Assembly (NCBI RefSeq): GCF_011068285.1
Contig: NZ_CP049616.1
Coordinates: 558,001-622,000 of the forward strand
Source of the DNA: Flagellimonas oceani
GTDB lineage: Bacteria; Bacteroidota; Bacteroidia; Flavobacteriales; Flavobacteriaceae
Direction of reading: 5' to 3'
DNA length: 64,000 bases
Position numbers and translations under genes: made by a program
Shown: piece by piece, positions 7,581 to 15,123 of the stretch
How positions within the stretch are numbered: the first letter of the stretch is position 1
How the letters are laid out: each line of letters starts with the position of its first letter
Notes under the pieces: model-generated
Told to the model about the DNA's origin: nothing
Seen by the model: the letters and a program-made list of their open reading frames with translations, nothing else
Databases searched by the model: none

Positions 7581-9923
7581 ATGTATTTAATTTACAATAC
7601 GCGGTCGATACCCCTTGAGCCGGGGAAAAAGCTGACCATTGGAAGAAATGGACACGGTGCGGAGATTGAAGTGGACGGTGGAAGGGTCTCCCGGGAGCAT
7701 GCCCAAATTGAAAGAAGATCAGAAGGGGTCTTTATCATCGACTTGGAGAGTGCCAATGGTACCAAGGTGAACGAAAAACGCTTGCAGCCCAATGTTTGGT
7801 CAAGTTTGAAACCAGGGGATATGGTCAATATCGCTTCTTTAACCTTTTACCTTTCCACTGAAAAACCTACCCAAAAAAAGGAACAAGAAGAAATTGAAAG
7901 ACAAGGTCCATCCGATTTCAAACAAAAAATAATGGCGAAAGGGGTTTTAAAAGTTGGACGCCAAAAAAGTAATGACCTTGTTTTGGAAGACCCTACGGTG
8001 ACCCGTGAACATGCCCTGCTGTCATATTCCCAGGGAAGTTTTTGGGTTGAGGACCTAGGATCCACCAATAAGACCTATCTAAACGGAAAAGAAGTAAAGA
8101 CCAAGACAAAGCTGAACGACAGTGATACTATCACCATATCCTTTTACAGCATAACACTTGGTAATGGTCCCAGAGACCTAAGAAAAATCAAAAGTGCCAT
8201 TATGGCCCGTGCCATCCAAAAAAAATACCCGAACAACAAAATCGGACTCCAAGATATGTCACTGGATATCCATCAATCCAAGTTCGTGGCATTGATGGGT
8301 CCCTCAGGTTGCGGAAAATCAACTTTATTAAAATGTCTCAATGGGGAGAATCCCGCCACTTCTGGGGAAGTACTGATTCATGGACTTTCGCTGGCAGAAA
8401 ATTTTGGCTTAATCAAAAAAAAGATAGGATACGTACCACAGGATGATATTGTCCATAGGGAACTGACCGTTTACAAGACCTTGTTCTATGCCGCCAAATT
8501 GCGTTTACCGGATGATACGACCAATGAAGAAATCAATGAAAGAATAGACAAGGTCATCTCCGATCTAAATCTGGACCAAGACAAAGAGAAAGATATTCGG
8601 ACTATAAAAGTAGGTAGTCTATCTGGCGGTCAACGCAAGCGTGTCTCCATTGCCGTGGAACTTTTGACCGAACCTACCATCCTCTTTTTGGATGAACCCA
8701 CCTCTCCACTGGATCCTGAAACTATAGAGGGTTTCTTGACCAGCTTAAAAGAATTGGCACACAATGGGACTACTATAGTCATGGTCACCCACAAACCAGA
8801 AGACCTCAGTTATGTGGATGAGGTCATATTTCTGGGAGTACAGGGGCATTTGGTCTTTAAAGGATCAGCGGATTTATTGACAGCCCATTTTGAAGTGGGC
8901 AATATTGTAGAGGTTTACAGCAAAATGAGCGATTTCGAGGTGGTTGGTAAGTTTTATCAAAAACCGCCCAAGCAAAGTGTGCCTAGGACGATTAACCAGG
9001 AAATCAAAAAAGAGCGGAAAGACTCCCATTGGCTGCAATTGTTTTGGTTGATTTCCAGGTATTTCAGAATCAAGGTCAACGACAGGGGGAACCTCGGACT
9101 TCTCTTGGCACAACCTGTTATTATAGGTGGGCTTGTTTGTTTGGTCTTTGACAAGTTCCAGATAGGGGTTCTTTTCTTGATGGCCATTTCAGGGATTTGG
9201 TTCGGAGTCAGTAATGCCGCCAAGGAAATTGTCGGGGAACTTCCCATTTACAAAAGGGAGCGCATGTTCAATTTGGCCATCAATACATATATTCTTTCCA
9301 AATGGGCGGTTCTTGCGCTCATCGCACTGATTCAGACCCTAATTTTTGTGGGCATTGTGTATGTTAACTTTAAGTGGAACTCCCACCCCGACTTTGAAGA
9401 GATATTCCTTCGCTCGTTTTGGGGAAGCGCGGCATTCATGTTCTATATCTCCGTTTCGGCGTCACTCATAGGGCTTTGGCTCTCAGCGACCTTCAACAAT
9501 ACTGAAAAGGTGATGACAGTGGTGCCCATTGCATTGATGCCACAGATTATGTTGGCAGGGGTAATGACCAAAATAAACAATATCCTTGTGGAACTGTTGA
9601 GCTTTTTCACTTTGGGAAGATGGGGCACCGAGGGATTGGCACGGGTACAGGACGGGGCATCCCCGAATTTGGAAGGCACTGTCGATACCACACAATCCGT
9701 AATTGCTACAGTGGCACTGCCCCCTCCTGCCAACGGGGTACGGGATGCCCCTTCCTCAGCCCTTCGAATATTGGACCTTTATAATGAAAAACTGGTGGAC
9801 CAAGGAAAATTGATAGGAAGTCTCTTTGATGGGTTTGATAGGAACCTTCTGGCCATCGCCATTCTCAGCATGCTTTTTTACCTGCTGATTTTCGTATCAC
9901 TTAAAAAGAAGGATGCCCTATGA
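7581..9923 (+). CDS. FHA-FHA-ABC transporter (ABCG-type half transporter)
   Basis: A 780-residue fusion. FHA domain 1 lies at about 15-90 (GRVSREHAQI, SANGTKVN) and FHA domain 2 at about 120-200 (TVTREHALLS, GSTNKTYLNG). The ABC ATPase is at about 210-440 (Walker A GPSGCGKST, signature LSGGQRKR, Walker B ILFLDEPTSPLD, switch His in VTHKP). A C-terminal ABC-2 membrane domain with several TM helices follows (about 505-780). FHA domains bind phosphothreonine. Mycobacterial Rv1747 has the same order and is phosphorylated by the neighbouring kinase PknF. Here a Thr kinase and PP2C lie downstream in the same gene train. The lower part overlaps the next gene by ATGA. The substrate is unknown. Confidence 0.93.
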   Translation: MYLIYNTRSIPLEPGKKLTIGRNGHGAEIEVDGGRVSREHAQIERRSEGVFIIDLESANGTKVNEKRLQPNVWSSLKPGDMVNIASLTFYLSTEKPTQKKEQEEIERQGPSDFKQKIMAKGVLKVGRQKSNDLVLEDPTVTREHALLSYSQGSFWVEDLGSTNKTYLNGKEVKTKTKLNDSDTITISFYSITLGNGPRDLRKIKSAIMARAIQKKYPNNKIGLQDMSLDIHQSKFVALMGPSGCGKSTLLKCLNGENPATSGEVLIHGLSLAENFGLIKKKIGYVPQDDIVHRELTVYKTLFYAAKLRLPDDTTNEEINERIDKVISDLNLDQDKEKDIRTIKVGSLSGGQRKRVSIAVELLTEPTILFLDEPTSPLDPETIEGFLTSLKELAHNGTTIVMVTHKPEDLSYVDEVIFLGVQGHLVFKGSADLLTAHFEVGNIVEVYSKMSDFEVVGKFYQKPPKQSVPRTINQEIKKERKDSHWLQLFWLISRYFRIKVNDRGNLGLLLAQPVIIGGLVCLVFDKFQIGVLFLMAISGIWFGVSNAAKEIVGELPIYKRERMFNLAINTYILSKWAVLALIALIQTLIFVGIVYVNFKWNSHPDFEEIFLRSFWGSAAFMFYISVSASLIGLWLSATFNNTEKVMTVVPIALMPQIMLAGVMTKINNILVELLSFFTLGRWGTEGLARVQDGASPNLEGTVDTTQSVIATVALPPPANGVRDAPSSALRILDLYNEKLVDQGKLIGSLFDGFDRNLLAIAILSMLFYLLIFVSLKKKDAL

Positions 9924-10789
9924 AAATAACAACCGAAATAAAGGCAACAGTCCTGTTTGCCGTCCTTTCTGTCATTATCTCATGTGCCAAGAGACCGGAA
10001 TTCGTGGCCATCGACAACATTGCCATTTTGAATTCCAAAAATGACACCCTTATGGTAGGGATGGACTACATTGTTTACAACCCAAACAATGTCAGGACAA
10101 AATTGCGCCAATCCAGTATGGAAATCTACTATAGGGACTCGTTGGTGGGCAATGGATTCCTAAAGGAACAGATTGCGCTAAATGCAAATGATACCATAGG
10201 AATCCCTGTAAGCTGCAAAATAAGCCTAAAAAGGTTAAGCACATTTTATCCCGAACTGCTTACCTCGGACTCTTCGACTTTTGAGCTCAAGGGAAACGGA
10301 AAGGTCAGCTTTATGTTGAACTCTTTCAGTATAGGATTGGATGACCAAATTCATCTTAATACCAAAGAAGCTATTCTGACCCAGATTGAGCAAAACTTGG
10401 ACTATGGTAAAAATTTTAAGTTACGCTCCATATCCAGTGACAAGCTACCTTCTTTAAGAAAAACGCAACTCAGACTCGAAATGGAGGCCATCAACCAAAT
10501 GCCCATTGCATATCAAATCGATAGTTTGGAGCTGGGCTTTTATCTAGATAAGGCTAAAGAATCCGTAGCACATTGGACGTTGGAAGAACCATATGATCAG
10601 AAACCCATGGGGTCACAAATAATTCCTTTACAGGTTACCTTGAACAATCTGGACTTGTTGAAACAAATGAAATTCTCTTGGCTGACCGATCAAAAAGTGA
10701 ATTTTGTTATTTTGGGGGAGGCACAAGTACTTATAGAGGGGTATAGGTTCAATGTGCCCATAGAAGACCTGCTTGAAATAAGTTTTTAA
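9920..10789 (+). CDS. LEA/WHy-like lipoprotein
   Basis: A 289-residue protein with a lipoprotein signal peptide ending in VIISC (Cys near residue 23). Two beta-sandwich segments resemble LEA14/WHy domains; the first has the typical YNPN turn (IVYNPNNVRTKL). Translation is coupled to the FHA-ABC gene through an ATGA overlap, so it is most likely an envelope partner of that transporter. WHy-type lipoproteins are common in Bacteroidota, but their binding partners are mostly unknown. Confidence 0.7.
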   Translation: MKITTEIKATVLFAVLSVIISCAKRPEFVAIDNIAILNSKNDTLMVGMDYIVYNPNNVRTKLRQSSMEIYYRDSLVGNGFLKEQIALNANDTIGIPVSCKISLKRLSTFYPELLTSDSSTFELKGNGKVSFMLNSFSIGLDDQIHLNTKEAILTQIEQNLDYGKNFKLRSISSDKLPSLRKTQLRLEMEAINQMPIAYQIDSLELGFYLDKAKESVAHWTLEEPYDQKPMGSQIIPLQVTLNNLDLLKQMKFSWLTDQKVNFVILGEAQVLIEGYRFNVPIEDLLEISF

Positions 10790-10806
10790 GAAAGCCTTTT
10801 GACCAA

Positions 10807-11370
10807 ATGACTGACCAAGAACTTTTAAGCCAGCTAAAATCAGGTAACGAGGAATGCCTTGGGCAGTTATATGCCCATTTGGGGATGGTAAAAAGCTGGA
10901 TTTGCAGAAACAATGGGAACGAGGAAGATGCGCTCGATGTGTTCCAAGAAGCGATAATCGTCTTTTACAAGAATGTCATATCGGGAAAATACGAGCAAAG
11001 AAGTAAAATAAGCACATACCTGTTTGAAATTTCCAAAAGACAGTGGCTTAACCAACTCAACCGAAGAAAGCGCCACGAGCAACCTAGGGAAGCCAATGGT
11101 TTTGAAAGCAAGTTTGAAGAAGAACTGATATATGAGGTTACCCACCGAGGGCCCAGATTAAAGGATTATTTGGGCAGGGCCATGTCACGCTTGGGGGAAC
11201 CGTGCAAATCCCTTCTGGAAACCGCTATTTTTTTGGGCATGCGCATGGAGGATATCGCCGAAAGGTTCAACTACTCAAGCGCCCGGTCGGCAAGCCAGCA
11301 AAAATTAAGATGTCTCAAAAAGCTAAGGTCCAGCATTTCGTACGAGGACATAATCGCTTTAGAACAGTAA
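10807..11370 (+). CDS. Sigma-70 family (ECF-like) RNA polymerase sigma factor
   Basis: A 187-residue protein with sigma region 2 at about 20-85 (ALDVFQEAIIVFYKN, ISTYLFEISKRQWLNQLNR) and a region-4-like HTH at about 130-175 (GMRMEDIAERFNYSSARSASQQKLRC). This is the layout of Bacteroidota ECF sigma factors. It starts 18 bp after the LEA-like lipoprotein and is followed one base after its stop by an anti-sigma-like membrane protein. It probably drives the surrounding train or other envelope genes; its promoter targets cannot be identified here. Confidence 0.88.
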   Translation: MTDQELLSQLKSGNEECLGQLYAHLGMVKSWICRNNGNEEDALDVFQEAIIVFYKNVISGKYEQRSKISTYLFEISKRQWLNQLNRRKRHEQPREANGFESKFEEELIYEVTHRGPRLKDYLGRAMSRLGEPCKSLLETAIFLGMRMEDIAERFNYSSARSASQQKLRCLKKLRSSISYEDIIALEQ

Positions 11371-11371
11371 A

Positions 11372-12610
11372 ATGATAGAGGATTTAAAGTACATAGCATT
11401 GATAGACAAGTACCTTCGAGGTACACTGGCCCCATCGGAAAAAGATGAGGTAGAGGAATTAATGCACCACAATCCCGATTTTGCCAAAGAGGTAAGGGTC
11501 TATGAAAAAATATATGAGGGAATAACCAAGAAAGAAAAGGCAGAATTAAAGAACCGCTTACGAAAGTACTATAAAGAGTATCAAGAAAACCAAGAAACTC
11601 CAACTTCAGACCGACCAAACGGAAGATATCGAAGACTTTTCATTTATAGTGGGGCAATAGCAGCCTGTTTGATAATCGGTGGGGCCATTTTACTGTTCAA
11701 TCAGTACGGCCCTTCAACATCAAACACCGAACCCACCGTGGTGGACGTGGATACAACATCCACAATGAAGACCGATTCCATTTTTGATCTGGATGAGGGA
11801 AAACTGGTCGAAGAAAACAAGCTAGATAACCCAGATATTGATAGAGTGCAGGATAATGACAATCTGGTCAATCGAGAGAATACCGATGGTTTACAAAAAC
11901 ACGACAGTGTTCAAAATCCCAACACAGAGAGCGAGGTACAATTGGCTATTGGTGGTTACAAAACCCTTCCAAGCAGAGCGGTAAGAAAATATCAATCCTC
12001 TAGGTCCCTTTCCTATACTTTTCATGACGGTGTTTTCAAATTGTACGGTCGTCCATTGATGGGGAAATTGGAAGCCCTGTCCCTTAGGATTTTAAAGAAC
12101 AAGGAATCTGGCTATTTTCTTAAGTATAAAAACGACTACTATGATCTGGAAAAAACAAAACGGAGGTTACCGTTGATAAAGGTTGATGCAAAGCGCAACA
12201 ACAAGGGGGTGAATACACTTTTCAATAGACCCATTAAATCAGTTCCATCCCAAGAAGAGGTAACCGTGAACATTGTTGGCGTCCAAAATGCTTCAACTGT
12301 CCTATCGGAATTGTTGGTTAGGTTTGATAATGACAATAGTGGAGAACAAACATATTTTTTCAATAAAGAAGAACGGCAGTTGGAACTTATAATCCAAGCC
12401 GATCTGGATTTGGAAAAGGCAATGGTATACCGTGTGGAAGAAGCTGGACGATATTACTATTACCTGGTCCAGGACAGTCAAATTTATGCTTTGGATGAAG
12501 ATGCAAAAGATGCGACGCCCTTAGTTACCGTTGATATTACCACGAACAGATTGGCACGCCTTTTTATAACAAGGGAACCCATAAAAACAGTAGTTTACGA
12601 AGAAAGATAA
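11372..12610 (+). CDS. Anti-sigma-like single-pass membrane protein
   Basis: A 412-residue protein. The N-terminal segment (about 1-60; KYLRGTLAPSEKDEVEELM) resembles the cytoplasmic region at the start of Bacteroidota FecR-type and other anti-sigma factors. One TM helix follows at about 88-110 (IYSGAIAACLIIGGAILLF), then about 300 residues outside the membrane without a recognised domain. It begins directly after the sigma factor, which is the usual sigma/anti-sigma order. No FecR domain is evident, so the external part may sense a different signal. The anti-sigma role is inferred from position and topology. Confidence 0.7.
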   Translation: MIEDLKYIALIDKYLRGTLAPSEKDEVEELMHHNPDFAKEVRVYEKIYEGITKKEKAELKNRLRKYYKEYQENQETPTSDRPNGRYRRLFIYSGAIAACLIIGGAILLFNQYGPSTSNTEPTVVDVDTTSTMKTDSIFDLDEGKLVEENKLDNPDIDRVQDNDNLVNRENTDGLQKHDSVQNPNTESEVQLAIGGYKTLPSRAVRKYQSSRSLSYTFHDGVFKLYGRPLMGKLEALSLRILKNKESGYFLKYKNDYYDLEKTKRRLPLIKVDAKRNNKGVNTLFNRPIKSVPSQEEVTVNIVGVQNASTVLSELLVRFDNDNSGEQTYFFNKEERQLELIIQADLDLEKAMVYRVEEAGRYYYYLVQDSQIYALDEDAKDATPLVTVDITTNRLARLFITREPIKTVVYEER

Positions 12611-13723
12611 ATGGGAATGGAAAAAAGAGACAAAATCCTTGCCCCGGCTCTCGTTCGCGGAAAATGGGGATATATCAATAAAGCGTGCGATTTTGAAATA
12701 CCGCTCCAATTTGATAGGGCCTTTGGTTTTTATGAAGGCTTAGCGAAGGTAGTGCTTGGAGAAAAATGCGGCTTCATAAATACTGTGGGAGAATTCGTGA
12801 TTCCTCCCATTTTTGACATAGATGGTTCCTATAATTTTTTTAATGATGGTTTTGTCAAGTTAAAACTAGAAGAGAAGTCCTTCATAGCAAATACAGATGG
12901 AGAAGAAATCGACGTAAATAAATTTGAAGAAATTTATGGGTTTTCAGAAGGTCTGGCCGCGGTCAAAACAAATGGAAAATGGGGATACATCAATAAACTT
13001 GGCGAAATGGTCATACCCCCAAAGTATAGCACTACCTACGAATTTCAAGAAGGTTTGGCCGAAGTCGAATTAAATGGGAAATGGGGCTACATCGACAAAA
13101 TAGGTAACGAGATCATTTCTTTAAAGTATACCGATGCCTCGGAATTTTCAGAAGGTTTGGCCCGTGTAGAATTTGGAAACGGTTATGGTTTTATAGACAA
13201 GAGGGGCAATGAAACAATTCCTGGCAAATATGAGCATGCCAGTATATTTTCTGAGGGCAGGGTTGCCGTGGCGAAAGATAAATATTGGGGATATCTTGAT
13301 GCCCAAGGAAATCCCATTACTGAATTTAAATATAATGAGGAACCCCCATTCCATTATGTGCTCAATGAACCCCAAGCTTTTTCTGAAGGCCTGGCAGCGG
13401 TTCAATTCAGTAACAAATATGGTTTCATCAATAGAGATGGAATCGAGGTCATACCATTCAAGTTTTCTATGACTCATGGTTTTAAAGACGGGTTTGCTTT
13501 CGTTGTAAATTCCCTTGGAGGCTTTATAAATAGTTATGGGGACGAGGTAGTTCCTTTAAGGTACTGGGAAGCCAAAAGGTTTTCCTACGGTTTGGCCCCG
13601 GTCAAATTTGAAAAAAAATGGGGCGCGGTCAATACCGACGGCGAAGAAGTCATTCCTATAAGCCTTGATTATTTGGGAATTTTCAGAAAATGCAGCTCAC
13701 CCTTTGAACGGATAAAAGAATAG
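12611..13723 (+). CDS. WG-repeat protein
   Basis: A 370-residue protein built almost entirely of about eight or nine WG repeats of around 45 residues each (for example GKWGYINKLGEMVIPPKY and FSEGLAAV). It has no signal peptide, so it is probably cytoplasmic. WG repeats form beta-propeller-like or solenoid binding surfaces, and their ligands are generally unknown. The ATG follows the stop of the anti-sigma-like gene with no gap, so the two are translated together. It may be an adaptor in this signalling cluster. Confidence 0.88.
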   Translation: MGMEKRDKILAPALVRGKWGYINKACDFEIPLQFDRAFGFYEGLAKVVLGEKCGFINTVGEFVIPPIFDIDGSYNFFNDGFVKLKLEEKSFIANTDGEEIDVNKFEEIYGFSEGLAAVKTNGKWGYINKLGEMVIPPKYSTTYEFQEGLAEVELNGKWGYIDKIGNEIISLKYTDASEFSEGLARVEFGNGYGFIDKRGNETIPGKYEHASIFSEGRVAVAKDKYWGYLDAQGNPITEFKYNEEPPFHYVLNEPQAFSEGLAAVQFSNKYGFINRDGIEVIPFKFSMTHGFKDGFAFVVNSLGGFINSYGDEVVPLRYWEAKRFSYGLAPVKFEKKWGAVNTDGEEVIPISLDYLGIFRKCSSPFERIKE

Positions 13724-13793
13724 AAGTCGTAAAAAAAAGATGATATTTTCATTTTATGGTTATACATGTATGTAAACATGAACCAAACAGAAG

Positions 13794-14300
13794 ATGAAGA
13801 CCTTAAATTACATAAGCTTTAAATTACCCCCACTTTTATTGATTATTTCCTTCCTATTCTGGTTCCTAATATCAGGGATGAAACATGGATACTCCCAAAA
13901 TGCACAAGAACAACGGTCAGTCATAGGATTTCACTGCTCTTTTTTCGGCAGACCAACAAAGTTGGTTTTGGAAATGGAGTTGGCCATAAAAAGATCGGAA
14001 CATGAAAAGATCCGTGAGCTGCTTTTCTCGAATGATACCGGAAAAAGATATTTGGCGGTAGTGCTATGTGAGGCATTGGAAGAACAAAAAGTTATCAAAT
14101 TGACCAATTTGGAGAAAGTCTACGTTAAAGGTCTCTATGATTCGGAAAGCGAGGTATCGTTTTGTGCTGGTTGTGCATTTTTCGAATCGCACAGTTTTAG
14201 GGACTTGCTCGGAGAGCATACCCGGTTTGGTGAAGAAGCCAGGAAATGGGCTTTCAAAAAAGTAAGTAGATCAAACTCTAATTATAACCATCAAAACTGA
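13794..14300 (+). CDS. Exported hypothetical protein
   Basis: A 168-residue protein with a hydrophobic N-terminal signal or anchor (about residues 13-30), then a helical domain with several Cys (FCAGCAFFESHS). I do not recognise a family. Four bases separate its stop from the next ATG, so it belongs to the same transcription unit as the Sel1 membrane protein. Its helical pattern could be a degenerate repeat fold. Confidence 0.55.
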   Translation: MKTLNYISFKLPPLLLIISFLFWFLISGMKHGYSQNAQEQRSVIGFHCSFFGRPTKLVLEMELAIKRSEHEKIRELLFSNDTGKRYLAVVLCEALEEQKVIKLTNLEKVYVKGLYDSESEVSFCAGCAFFESHSFRDLLGEHTRFGEEARKWAFKKVSRSNSNYNHQN

Positions 14301-14304
14301 AATA

Positions 14305-15078
14305 ATGAAAAAATTTGTTTTGATAGTATTCTTAATGGCCCTCGTTCCAAACATAGCCATGGCCAAAAGGGTCAGGGGTCTTTTCGGAAAAAGCGAACGC
14401 ATAGAAAAAATTATGGATGTTGACATAAAGGGTTCGAATGGGGAAGATCTTTATTTAGGATATAAGACCACTTCCCAATTCTTCTTTATGGGAGTCTACA
14501 TAAAGGATGATGGCTACGTTTTGGGCATTAAAGGAAAGTTTGGATCGTACTATCCACTGGATAACCAACAACTTTTATCCTTTCAAGAAAACGGTAGTCT
14601 CCCGAATCCTCTGCCGTCTTACGAAATACCATTTACGGATTGGCTATGGGGTTTTTCTCTTTGGATATTAATGGTAATATTGGCGGTGATTTGGTTCTTT
14701 CCAAAAAGCGGAAAGTCCCTTTATGAAAGGGGTTGTACATACTATTTTGGAAAAAATGTCAAAGTAGACTATTCCAAGGCTTTTGCATACTTTCAAAAAT
14801 CGGCAAAAAAGAAATATGCCCCGGCGATATTCAATTTGGGAATCATGCACCTCAAGGGCCAGGGAGTGCCCAAAGACAATCAGAAAGCCGTTCCGCTATT
14901 TGAACAAGCATCGGATATAGGAAACACCAATGCAAATGTGACATTGGGCAACCTCTACTATGAAGGGGTGGAAATTCCGAAAGACTTGGGCAAGGCAAAG
15001 GTATGGTTCAACAAAGCTTGTGGACAAGGCCATGATGGGGCATGCAAAATGGTGGCTCATATCCAAGAACAACATTGA
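14305..15078 (+). CDS. Membrane protein with Sel1-like repeats
   Basis: A 257-residue protein with a signal peptide (MKKFVLIVFLMALVPNIAMA), about 90 residues outside the membrane, and a TM helix at about 115-133 (WLWGFSLWILMVILAVIWFF). A cytoplasmic C-terminal domain follows with about three Sel1/TPR-like repeats (YAPAIFNLGIMHLKGQGVPKD and further). The Sel1 repeats resemble those on the C-terminus of the kinase encoded next. A shared binding surface in this pair is likely but unproven. Confidence 0.75.
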   Translation: MKKFVLIVFLMALVPNIAMAKRVRGLFGKSERIEKIMDVDIKGSNGEDLYLGYKTTSQFFFMGVYIKDDGYVLGIKGKFGSYYPLDNQQLLSFQENGSLPNPLPSYEIPFTDWLWGFSLWILMVILAVIWFFPKSGKSLYERGCTYYFGKNVKVDYSKAFAYFQKSAKKKYAPAIFNLGIMHLKGQGVPKDNQKAVPLFEQASDIGNTNANVTLGNLYYEGVEIPKDLGKAKVWFNKACGQGHDGACKMVAHIQEQH

Positions 15079-15123
15079 TTTTTAGTACATTTAGGAAACG
15101 ACCGAACAAACAACAAAAAACCT

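Noticed and set aside
12611..13723. WG-repeat protein as a secreted effector
   Set aside because: No signal peptide is present and its start is fused to the stop of the anti-sigma-like gene, so a cytoplasmic adaptor is more likely.
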